The position numbers and the translations under genes were made by a program. From NCBI GenBank assembly GCA_031841125.1, contig CM063113.1:38222197-38286196 (forward strand): a DNA stretch of 64,000 nucleotides, given 5' to 3'. The DNA is from Acanthococcus lagerstroemiae (lineage: Eukaryota; Arthropoda; Insecta; Hemiptera; Eriococcidae). A model generated the notes under the pieces. That model searched no databases. It was not told the origin of the DNA and saw only the letters and a list, made by a program, of their open reading frames with translations. This document shows, one piece after another, positions 32,838-42,422 of this stretch; position 1 is the stretch's first letter, and every line of letters starts with the position of its first letter.

Positions 32838-33464
32838 ATGAATGAGGCACATGCCGTGCCAATTTTCGATGGAGTGAATTATGCCAGCTGGAGATATCGG
32901 TTAAACATATTTTTGGAGTCCAAAGAATGTCTCGGCGCTTTGGATGCGGCACCGGCGGCGACCGATTCCGTGAAGAAGAAGGAAGACGTAAAAGCGAGGA
33001 GTTTCATAGTAAGATACGTGTCCGACCAACAGCTCGAACTGATTTGTAATGAAACCTCGGCGCATGGAATGATCAAAGCTTTGGATGATATTTATGCGAC
33101 AAAAACGCAATCGGCCCAAATTTCTGCCATGACTCAGCTATCTGCGCTCATGTATGATCCTCAAAAGGGGCCAGCTGATTTCGTAAGCAAGTTTGAAACG
33201 GCACTTAATGTGGTTCGAGCATCGGGTAAAGTGTTGGATGACGAGGCCAAGCTGCAATACTTCTTAATGAAAATGCCTAAGGAGCTGTCGCACTTATCGG
33301 ACATCGTAGACGTTCTCCAGCCTCAGCAAAATAAGTTAGCCTACGTGAAAGCAAAGTTTTTGTCGTCGGGGCCCAAGATCGAGTCTAGAAGTACGTCGGA
33401 GGAAGACCTTAGTCCATCAACTTCGGCCGTCATCATCATGGCCAGTCAAAAAGGAATCGAGTGA
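32838..33464 (+). pseudogene. copia gag (capsid region)
   Basis: From the ATG at 32838 the frame runs about 208 codons to a stop at 33462. It has the copia gag pattern: an F-G-NY--WRYRL start (FDGVNYASWRYRLNIFLES), a middle with ALDDIY and MTQLSALMYD, and a late LQYFLMKMPKELSHL stretch. This is the retrotransposon capsid core that would package RNA in virus-like particles. The normal ORF should run on into the zinc knuckle and pol. Here the continuation lies one frame over, so a single-base indel around 33425-33440 cuts gag from pol. The upstream GTG-led extension to 32817 is not needed. Confidence 0.88.
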
Positions 33465-35439
33465 GTCTAAATTAGATAAGGAGGTATTCAAAGTGCAACG
33501 ACAAAACACCAAGGTATGTTTTGGATGCGGAAAACCCGGACATGTCAAGAAATTTTGTTGGTCCAACTCGAAGAGCAATTATAATCGTAATTTTAGAGGT
33601 AATTTTAATTCTAATCGTAATAGAAATTTTAATAATCGCGGTAGAAATTTTTATGACAACCGCAATCGTAATAATAATAATAATAGTCGAAATGATAGGC
33701 CAGCAGAATCGTTTCTCGTTGAAGTAGGCTCAGGTGATAAAGAAAGTAATTCCTGTATTAAGGGAACAAATATGGTTTGGTTATTAGACAGTGGATGTAC
33801 GGACCACATCGTGAACAAGAAAGAATACTTCTCCAAGTGTATCGAACTTAAGAGACCGGTGCAAGTTAAAATGGGGGATGAATTTCCTTGTGTTGCTAAA
33901 TTTATTGGAACGGTGAATGTTAAGTTCAAAGTAGGTTCTGTTATTACTCCGTGTGTGATTAAAAACGTTTTATTGGTGGAAGATTTACCTCATAATTTAT
34001 TAAGTGCGAGCACAATTGATGATGCCGGGTATAGAAGTTTAGCCGGTGATGGTAAGGTTCAAATTTTCAATCGAGATTGGGAAATCATAGCCGAAGGGAA
34101 TAGGAAAGGAAAACTATACGAGATCACGTGTGATTATTTTACTGATGAGAGAGAGTCCAATGTGTTCGTTGCTGCAAAGAAAAATGATCGTAGATATTGG
34201 CATCGTGTGCTAGGACATGTGAATTTTTACGACTTAAAGACCTTGAGTGAGAAAGGTCTAGTAGAAGGCCTACCAAGTGAAATGTCAAGGGGGTATGTGG
34301 AGTGCGACGTATGCAAGCGAAATAAAATGAGGAAGTTACCATTTGGAGATGGTCGACGTCGCGCTCAAGAAGTACTCGAAATAATTCATACAGATGTGAG
34401 TGGACCTCACAACACCATCGGTTACCTAGGTCAACGTTTCTTCGTAACCTTTATCGATGATTATAGTAAATACGTGGCAGTCTACACGATAAAATCAAAG
34501 AGTGAAGTTTTCGATTGTTTCGTGCATTATTACAATTCGATGTGTACGTTAACAGGAAAAAAAGTCAAGTTTCTGAGGTGTGACAATGGTCGGGAATATC
34601 TCAATCAAGATTTCTATAGGTTTGAGTCTCAGAAAGGTTTTAAAATACAGAATGTTCCTGCGTATACTCAGGCTTTGAACGGTGTAGCAGAGCGCTACAA
34701 TCAGATTATTATGGATAGAGCGAACTGCTTGTTTGATGAGGCTCGGATTGACAAACATTTTTGGCCAGAAGTCGTTAAGACTGCAGTGTATATCGGTAAC
34801 AGGCTGTTGAATAGATCTGTTGAGGAAAAGACTCCATTTGAAATTGTCATGGGTAGGAAACCTAATGTCTCGAATCTAGTACCGTATGGATCCTCTTGCT
34901 TTGTGAGAATTCCAGATGAGAAGCGTGTCGACAAGTTTTCGAAGAAAGGCATGCAGGGAAGCGTAGTAGGGTACGAAGAGACAGGATATCGTGTTTTGGT
35001 CTCAGGTAAAGTGATAGTAAGTAGAAATGTTAAGGTTATAGACGATACGAAGAGTCGAATAATTTATCTTGATACCGATGAAGAGGGAGAAGTAGAGACA
35101 GAGTCTGATAATTGTAATGAAAAAAAGGAAATTGAGAGGATGAGCACTCCACGAAAGTCGACTCGCGAGAAGAAAGTTCCGGAGAGATATGGCGATCCGG
35201 TAGCGTATTTTGTTCAAGTGGGAGCACCTCAGAGCTATAACGAAGCAGTGAATGAGTCCAATGCGTGCGAATGGAAAAAGGCGATGGAGAGAGAAATTGA
35301 GAACATTGAGAAAAACGATACGTGGAGCCTAGTTGAATTACCCGAGGGAAAGAAAGCCCTGGGCGTAAAATGCGCGGTCTGCCACGCGGTCGCGGTCCAC
35401 GCGGTCTCAAGAATACGAGCGGGCAGATATGACCTATAG
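33430..35439 (+). pseudogene. copia pol: zinc knuckle, protease, integrase, start of RT
   Basis: One open frame after the gag frameshift. It starts with a charged linker and a CX2CX4HX4C zinc knuckle (33517-33558), then an N/R-rich basic stretch. The aspartic protease motif LLDSGCTD is at 33781-33804. The integrase follows: zinc-binding H-X4-H and C-X2-C (HRVLGH, CDVC), then catalytic-core landmarks IHTDVSGP (about 34384), RCDNGREY (about 34576) and NGVAERYNQ (about 34678). A C-terminal region leads to the RT N-terminus (ACEWKKAMEREIENIEKNDT, then LPEGKKALGVK). At about 35370 homology stops abruptly and the frame reads a GCGGTC-repeat peptide to a stop at 35439. The RT YxDD region and RNase H are absent, so the copy cannot replicate alone. 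Integrase and protease look intact by eye. Confidence 0.92.
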
Positions 35440-35560
35440 AAATAAGTGAAGATTCTCACACTGGCGCGGTCAGACCGCGCGCGGTCTCACGCGGTCTAGA
35501 CCGCTCGCGGACAAATTCGCCTGGGCGAATCTGCCCGCGCGCGTTCTAGTGTAGACGACT
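35370..35560. repeat. GCGGTC-rich palindromic cluster
   Basis: At least six copies of GCGGTC or GACCGC in both orientations, including GCGGTCAGACCGC and GCGGTCTAGACCGC palindromes, then AATTCGCCTGGGCGAAT. An outer pair CACTGG...CTAGTG (35455-35553) may mark the ends of a small element. GC content is far above the surroundings. It begins exactly where copia RT homology ends. Confidence 0.7.
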
Positions 35561-35569
35561 GCTTCTAGT

Positions 35570-36010
35570 CGGGGTACGTTACCCTGGCCCCCCCAAATTT
35601 GATTTTAGACCCGATTTTGGGTTAGCGGAAATGTACCCGAAATGTACCCAAATGTACCGCTATTATTACAAAATGTACCTCCTCCCCTTGCGAAGGGGGA
35701 ACTAAAGTCCTTTGGTGGGGCCAGGGTAACGCGAGCCCCCCCAATTTGTCTGATTTCGTCAAATTTGGTTCGAATGAAATGTACCCGAAATGTACCGAAA
35801 TGTACCACCAATTATCTGAAATGTACCTCCCTTATCGCCGCAGGGGGGAGGATCAAATATGGTGGGGCTGTGGTAATGTTAGCCCCCCTCCCATTTGTTC
35901 CACTTTCACCGAATTTGGGCAGAATGAAATGTACCCGAAATGTACCCAAATGTACCATCAATTATATAAAATGTACTCCCTCCCTTCCCATGTAATGACC
36001 AAAAGTATTG
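35570..36010 (+). repeat. hairpin plus AAATGTACC iteron array, three units
   Basis: Three units of 148-160 bp. Each has a GC hairpin (GGGGCC-N-GAGCCCC or GGGGCTGTGGTAATGTTAGCCCC), an AATTTG block, four copies of an AAATGTACC word (three in a row, then one more after about ten bases) and a CTCCC-rich block. The first GTACC iterons of successive units start near 35633, 35781 and 35941. The unit frame resembles the array at 50820-51190, which uses a different word. Confidence 0.85.
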
Positions 36011-36174
36011 ATGCAAAATTATCTGGAGGTACAGCAAATTATTGATGGTCTGTATAAATTATGTTGGTTGAAGATTGTAGACTGTGGCGCTCACCTGTTT
36101 TTCAATCGCAGGCTATAGCAACAAATATCAATTTCCGACACTAACACGGTATAGTAAAATAACACCTTCCGTTT

Positions 36175-36372
36175 TTTAGTTACACCAAATTTCATCCTCT
36201 CTCTGCGGCGATGAAGGGGGTACATTTCATATAATTGGTGGTACATTTTGGTGCATTTCAGGTACATTTCATTCTGCACAAATTCGGTGAACGTGGAACA
36301 AATGGGGGGGGGCTAACGTTACCACAGCCCCACCAAATTTAATCCTTCCCCCTGCGGTGATGAAGGGGTGTA
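36175..36372 (-). repeat. inverted unit of the AAATGTACC array
   Basis: Reverse complement of one array unit, including GGTACATTT words at 36219-36270 and the hairpin GGGGGGGCTAACGTTACCACAGCCCC. A last piece (GGTCATTACATGGGAAGGGAGG, about 37414-37436) pairs with 35975-36000, so the array is part of a larger inverted arrangement. Confidence 0.8.
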
Positions 36373-37236
36373 CTTCATATAATAATATAATATTGTGGAC
36401 CCGATGGATTGTCTCCACCCCAATTCCGCAAATCTAATTCTCGATCTTTCAGCCTTTCAAGATTATTCATGGTTAACTTTTTTCGATTCAGATCTATTGT
36501 GGATCCGTTGGGTTGACCCCGACCCCAACTTCGGAAATTGAATTCTCCATTTGGTCGGCTTAAGAAATAATTTTCCGTGAACCCCTGTTTATTTTTTTGT
36601 TCCAAGTCTTTTAAAGAGTCATAAGGTATATCAGAACAGTGAAATTTGTAGCCGTAATAGTATTTAACTCACAAATCATTGATTTATGTAGTATTTTTAT
36701 GTTCTTGAATTTCTCTTTAGGGACCATAACTAGAAATTTCAGAAGGGAACGTATACTCAGAAGTCCGAAAAATCGTAAAAAATGGTTACTCGATTGATAA
36801 TGAATTAAAATGGAGTAAAGCCTAAACAAAATTCAATTTTTTGCATGTAATAGGCTATATTGTTTTTCATATGTAAAGTAGATAAACTCACTTCTGAATA
36901 ATATTAATACATTTGTTATGACATAACCTGTCATATTTAAAATCCATAATTAGAACTGTGCATGTAGAAAAATTACATGTTTCGATTAAAACTGCTTTTT
37001 TCTCTCGGACAGTATGAGAACATCTATCTCTATGTATCAACGACTTTACCTGCAGTGGACACTTCTAAATTTGAAATAGTTACAGTATATGCATATACTG
37101 TAGTTTGACATTTACATTTAGATGTATCTCTGTGTAATGATAATAGGTGCATCCTCATAGAGGTTAACTTTTTTTCCTATATACATAAAATAAATTCTGT
37201 GTTTCTTTAGTGCAAATTAACCTATATTTCATTAAC
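36373..37236. other. noncoding insert inside the copia element
   Basis: AT-rich. A repeated GTGGA(C/T)CCG(A/T)TGG-TTG(T/A)CxCC word pair occurs at 36395-36415 and 36490-36512. The 22-bp perfect palindrome TACAGTATAT-GC-ATATACTGTA is at 37081-37102. No RT or RNase H remnants are visible. It may be the body of a non-autonomous Helitron ending at 37281. Confidence 0.45.
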
Positions 37237-37281
37237 TCCGGGGGTGGGCCCGCGAAGCGGGCAGGGGGCGGAGCCCCCTAG
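37237..37281 (+). mobile_element. Helitron-like 3' terminus
   Basis: Two GC hairpins (GCCCGCGAAGCGGGC and GGGGGCGGAGCCCCC) are immediately followed by CTAG and a T (37278-37282). A 3' hairpin followed by CTRR next to T is the hallmark of Helitrons. The 5' end (TC...) was not located, so the element length is unknown. Confidence 0.6.
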
Positions 37282-37532
37282 TTTATTAATATTTTCGTTA
37301 AGTGTGAATATTCCTTAACACTAATGAAGTACCCAAATAATTATATTCCGAACTAAATTTGACGAAATAGGTAAAGTTGGGGGCTCTAATTAATTTCGGC
37401 CCCCTCATACTTTTGGTCATTACATGGGAAGGGAGGGAGTACATTTTAATCGAATCTTAATGTATTTTAAATAGCTGTTTTGATACCATGTTTAGTAATA
37501 TTTCGAATTGTAGGTATAAATTCGAGGTGGCG

Positions 37533-37614
37533 TGTTAGGACATGCATAATGTACCGTTATATACTCGTAGCTGTGATATGATAGAAAATAAAGTCAGTTG
37601 TTAATCAGTTATCA
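37533..37614 (+). repeat. copia 3' LTR, 82 bp
   Basis: Identical to the 5' LTR at 32575-32656. Preceded by GAGGTGGCG (possible polypurine tract) and followed by AAAAAA, matching the A run left of the 5' LTR. Confidence 0.95.
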
Positions 37615-38340
37615 AAAAAATTGAAGAGTTTGAAGAGTCTAAACGATTTCCAAATGAGCATTGACGATTGAATAATCTTAGCTAGTTCCCTTCCCCCAAT
37701 GAGAGAAAAAAATTGACTAGTAATGAGATAAACATTACAATTTTCTCGAAGTCGTCGTTCAATCAGAATTCAGTGAGTTAAAAAATTTTGATATAACACT
37801 TTGGAAAGCATTTTTATTTTTCACGTCAATAATAAATAGTAGTACGAATCATTCAAAAGTTTGAAGTTCTTTTTTCTTAATCTATGCATTCTATTTCTAT
37901 CATGAACAGGAATGTACCGAAGAATTTTTCTGGAGGGGGGGGCTATTGTGAAAGTTTCCACTGATTCAATTCAAAATTCCCAAGGATCAAAGTAAAAGAA
38001 GAAAAACGGTTTGATTTGTTGGATTTTCCCAACTTCTCAACTCAATTCCTCCCAGGTATCAAAACAAAGAAAGAAAAAAAAAACGTGTTGGATTTTTCCA
38101 ACTTTGCCGGACTGAGATGGTAAATTTTCCCAACTGCTGAGTGAAAAATTCCTACAAGGGGGGTTGTAAGTTGCCCCCCCCCTATCGGTACGTCACTGAT
38201 CGTAAAAGAGAAAAAAATGATCTTGGTACTCAAGATGAGTGTTATTTGATGAACCTATGTAACTATTCTTACATATTTTGAATTGCCCCTCCAGGGGTGG
38301 CTCCCTGGGTCCATTACAGAGACTATCGATAGTGAATTCA
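37615..38340 (+). repeat. dispersed repeat homologous to 41500-42130, interrupted by a MITE
   Basis: Shared blocks: GATTGAATAATC (37667, 41534), GTC/GTTG(T/C)-CAATCA-GAA(T/C)TCAGTGAGTTA (37757 and 41617), GAAAGCATTTT(T)ATTTT (37802 and about 41669), and TTACATAT-TTTGAATTGC...GGCTCCCTGG (38270 and 42063). The MITE at 37907-38198 is absent from the second copy. Confidence 0.65.
37907..38198 (+). mobile_element. hAT-type MITE of the CAGGGACGTACCGA family, 292 bp
   Basis: Starts CAGGAATGTACCGAAG and ends ATCGGTACGTCACTG. Flanking octamers ATCATGAA and ATCGTAAA agree at 6 of 8 positions. Internal modules as in the 25444-25825 copy. The homologous region at 41.7-42.06 kb lacks it. Confidence 0.8.
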
Positions 38341-40740
38341 ATAACCACTGAGGACCCGTTCATCCATTCCAATTCAACGAAAAAATGAATTTGTACCTCC
38401 GTTTAACATCCTACGTTGAAAAAGAAAACTGAAATTTGATTTTAAATTTCGCCTTTTATCGTCAATTTGAAAATTTTACGGAAGATATAACACAGAAACT
38501 GTATGTGTATTTTATTAATGAACTAGTCTGAGATTCAAACAGCGTGCAGAGTAATTAATTCGAGTCATTTTCGAATTTCTTGGTACTATCGTGTGTAACG
38601 AAATAGGTGCGACATCTGTCGTGAGCTTGCTGTACTAAAACCACTAACAGAGAAGGAGCGTCAATATCTTGAGCAGTTTTTTACCCTTAATGCTTCGTTA
38701 AAATTATTTAAAAACCTGTAAAAGAAAGAAAAGTGCTACATAGGAATATAGGGAATTAATCGAATCAACAGTGCGGTTTCGGATTCCGAATTAGTGAATA
38801 AATAAAACGTGGTTATGTCATATCCATAGACGTCAAATTTCTATCGTTAGTTTCCAATACTCTGTGAATTTGTTATTCGTTCGTATTATATCGGGTATTT
38901 TATTTCAAAAATCATCTGCGAACAGGAAGAAAATTTTATCACGGTGTAAGGTCGGGCCGTGAAGCATAACGCAGTATTTCAGTATTACGAAGAAATATTC
39001 AACGACCGTAACCCGCACTTTGTTGATTCAATGTATATGCCTGACAATTCCGAGGCGGCAACACTTCTAACACGAAGCCGTTGACAATGTATAACGACTT
39101 CTTGTTATAATGCAAAGCTGTAGAAGCAGCAGTGCTGGTCAGCATTTCCCAATTAGAATACTCAGAAATCCTCATTTCTCAGATTTCTTAAGCATCTAAA
39201 ATCCTCAAGAATCCTCAACCATGTTTTTGACTGCTTTAAGCGTAGTAGCCTTGCTGCGAGTTTTCTTTTTTTTTCATCCCAATTGAGGTTTTAATAATGG
39301 GAAGAAAATCACAAAATTAGATTTCGAAGGTGAAAGAGATGCAATTGACGAATATAGCTTCAGTGATTCTTAAATAGCATTTCGTATTTTGCAAGTTGGT
39401 TCCTTTCTTCTCAAATGTAACTTGACCTCTGATTTTTGTGAACGTTAGTTTATAGGGGGCAACTGCATGTCATCGTACTTTTTTCCGTAGGATTAACGAA
39501 ATGTTGTAGAGACTTCGTTACGTGTCATCAGTATTGATTATTCAGAAAAATTACACGTTTGTACATTTTCTGCATTTCAATCTTTTAATCTGAAAACACA
39601 AAGTAGTACGAAACAATTATTGAAAATTAGGTCTCTTTTTCCCAACAGTTTAAATGAGGGTTACACAACCAGATTACAATCTTGTACCTGTCCGCCGTAG
39701 ATATTTTTAGTAATTATTCTCGATAATCTTCAACATAAGCAATATATCGATGAAGAATTAACATTAATACATGCTACAACCCGAAAATATCAAACTCTGT
39801 TATCTTTTCTCATTTACTCGTTTCCCAGCACTGTATATTCCACCTAAGCTATTTTCAAATGCCAAGCCGCTACAAGGCAACAGGGATATTTCATAAGATT
39901 TTCGTCAATCTTTTGCATCTAATCGAATTAACCTTCAAAAATACTGAAAATACTGAAATCCTAAATAATATCTTCATGTTTTGCAAGGAACTTGGAAAAT
40001 TATCAACTATAAAAGGAGAAATTTTTAAGACTGGTAACCCTGATGTTAATAAGCTTAGCAAATGGAGTTTTTTCGAAGCTAATATCTGATTCAGTCTATT
40101 ACTAGTTTCATTTTTTGAAGATGTACCCAATCAGCGAACTATATTTTGTTTAGCACATTGAAAAAATGTGCTAAGCGACAGCCGTGTTTACATTCTACGA
40201 GTATTAGCATAGTATGCTATGGTACGATCCTCTGTTCGGATATAGAGCAATTGGAATAGTTCGGAGATCAGAGAGATATTTGGATCAGAAAGGACTTGGA
40301 GTTTGTTGACAGTATCAGTGTTGAGTGTTCTTTTTCATTTTATTTCATCAACTTTTCCTGCTGTTTGCTGTTCATTCTACAATTTATTAGCGGCTAGGGG
40401 GTGCGCTTTCGTTTTCTTTTGAACCCTGTTGTGAACGAACCCTCTTGAACTGAGCGAGTAGCTCAAGAGCTTGTTTTCAACTTTAACTTATACCTAAGTT
40501 ACATTTTATGTTGAACTTTGTTGTAACAAAAGATTTTAGAATAATATTCGTCTCCGCGGAGAAAGAATAAACTAAAAATCTATGCCAATGGTAAATATAT
40601 TTTGCATGGTCAAGAATGTCATCTCTTTCAAATTGTAGTCTCAGAGAGGCTAAACTGGAAAATAAAATTTTCTCTATTCTTGCCACAGACATAGATGACC
40701 CTTTATTTTATAATTGACTTGAACGTAAAAATTCTTATTT
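38341..40740. other. unassigned sequence
   Basis: No shared repeats or domains recognised. Overlapping frames on opposite strands at 39859-40130 (76 and 79 codons) have no identifiable feature. The segment 38540-39130 has moderate CpG content and may be host sequence. Confidence 0.4.
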
Positions 40741-40744
40741 TATC

Positions 40745-41560
40745 CGTCTATATTCCACCGCTCTTAAACGACCCTGCTAGAGTCTTTCACAGAGTTTCAG
40801 GGAATCTAAAACAAGCAATAAAGAAGTCTCGAAAGTCGTGTCTTCGGAGGTCATAGTAAGTTTCATATCAAAGAATCTAAACCAAAAGTGCGAGGGAGTC
40901 TTGAAAGTCGTTATTGAGTTTTCAGAAGTCCTGATGGGGAGTTTCAGATCAGTCTAAAAGAGTTTTACGGAGTCGTAAACAAGTTTCCAAAGATCGTAAA
41001 CGAGTTTTGGGAAGTTTTGAAAAATCTTGGTGAAACTAAGAAGTTCTAATCAAATCTGAAGAATGCTGATCAAGTCTGGAAGAATTCAAAAGAGTCTGTA
41101 GCGAGTCTGGAATGCTCATAAAGAATATTAAACAAGATTTTAAAAGTTCTTAGTGAATCTTCAAGACATTTGGAAGTCGTAGAGTGCATCTACTTGCTTT
41201 AAACAATCATAAAAAAAACTTATGTCTTGACCAAATTTTAAAGAGACTTAAAAAATCTTTACACCATTCAGAAAAGTCAGTGAATTTTAAAGAAGAATTT
41301 AAAAAGTCTGAAAAAACTGGGAGAGTCTTAAACGAGCACTTAAGAGTCTTATTTAATTTCAATAAGTCTTTTAGAGGCGCATACGAGTTTTAAACAACTG
41401 TAAGAATTTAAGAAAAGCCTTGAGTCGTAGGGAATCACGAATGCGTTTGGAACAGTTTTAGCAAGTCTTAAATAAATTCGGAACGCCTCAAGTAATTTGA
41501 AGACTCTTAAAGATGTTTACACGAACTTTGAAGATTGAATAATCAAGGCGCTGGTCTTGG
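40745..41560 (+). repeat. AGTCTTGAA-type degenerate repeat, about 0.8 kb
   Basis: Dense GAGTCTT, AAGTCTT, GAGTTT and GGAGTC words at about ten- to twelve-base spacing. The text resembles the satellite at 55870-57945 and the pieces at 28700-29090 and 37615-37680. Confidence 0.7.
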
Positions 41561-41821
41561 ATTAGGGAAAATTTAGATGGTATTGTGACGAACACTAAAA
41601 ATATTTCAAAAATCGTTGCCCAATCAAGAACTCAGTGAGTTAGAGAAATTTTACATTAAATTTTGGGGAGCATTTTCATTTTCGAAGTCAGTATGAAAAC
41701 AGTCAACCATAGAAATTTTTCTAAAATTCAAGTAAGTGTTTCTTATTTCGGTTACCATTGAGCAAGCGAGAGAATTATCTGAGTACCCATGGAGAAAGGG
41801 ATGAGTTGATGAAAGTATACC

Positions 41822-41995
41822 GTCAATTGGGGTAATATCAAACACAAATGGTAATATCGTCCACTCATGACTCTTGTTGTAGGAGTGCTAGTATCGTTAT
41901 CAGTAAAGTCAACTGGGGTTATATCAGACACCGGTGGTAATATCGGCTACTCTTGACTTGTTGTAGGGGCGCTAGTATCGTTATCAGTAAACAAA
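41822..41995 (+). repeat. two 86-bp tandem units plus an inverted fragment
   Basis: Units start GTCAATTGGGGTAATATCA (41822) and GTCAACTGGGGTTATATCA (41908) and include GGTAATATCG, ACTC-TGACT-TTGTTGTAGG and GTATCGTTATCAGTAAA. An inverted piece (ATGAGTGGCCAATATTATCACC) follows at 41998-42019. Confidence 0.8.
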
Positions 41996-42129
41996 TCATG
42001 AGTGGCCAATATTATCACCGGTGTCCGAGTTTACCTCAGTAGAAAGTAACTTACTCGTATTTTTACATATCTTTGAATTGCTTCTCTCAGGATGGCTCCC
42101 TGGATTCGCATCGGTTACTGTGCAGGCAG

Positions 42130-42422
42130 CGATTATCAAAGGATGCAAGAGCAGCTTTTCGCACGAGTGACATCATTTCCCTGAAGACTTTATCGTGTAC
42201 TATATTTATTTCAAAATGTTGTCAAATTTTTAGGTGGTAATATCACCTTATCACTAAATAATCACATTTTTGTCAGAGAAAAGAAATGGTTATTTCCCTC
42301 CCTGTATTATCGTTTAATGATTATTATTTAGATGCTGCTGAAGGGCGTCACTTTTTGAAGGCTGAGTTGATACAATGTGATGAGCTTCCTGAGTAGATTT
42401 TGAAAAAAAGTACATTACACAT
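42130..42422. other. unassigned sequence
   Basis: Nothing recognised beyond a (TAT)n run at 42421-42437 that belongs to the next LINE tail. Confidence 0.4.

Larger units (their letters stand above)
32575..37614 (+). mobile_element. Ty1/copia LTR retrotransposon, chimeric and defective
   Basis: Two identical 82-bp LTRs (TGTTAG...TTATCA) bound the element, with A-only flanks consistent with a 5-bp AAAAA duplication. Internal order is primer-binding site, gag, zinc knuckle, protease, integrase and only the first residues of reverse transcriptase, which is the copia order. From about 35371 to 37530 the rest of RT and all of RNase H are missing. In their place are GCGGTC-rich palindromes, a 148-160-bp hairpin/iteron array and its inverted copy, and a Helitron-like end. 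The last bases before the 3' LTR (GAGGTGGCG) can serve as a polypurine tract. Identical LTRs suggest recent integration, although 82 bp gives little resolution. Confidence 0.92.

Noticed and set aside
35642..36045. Cysteine- and tyrosine-rich frames of 117 and 99 codons
   Set aside because: They are translations of the AAATGTACC array (NVPKCT- and EMYPKCT-like repeats) and have no independent support.
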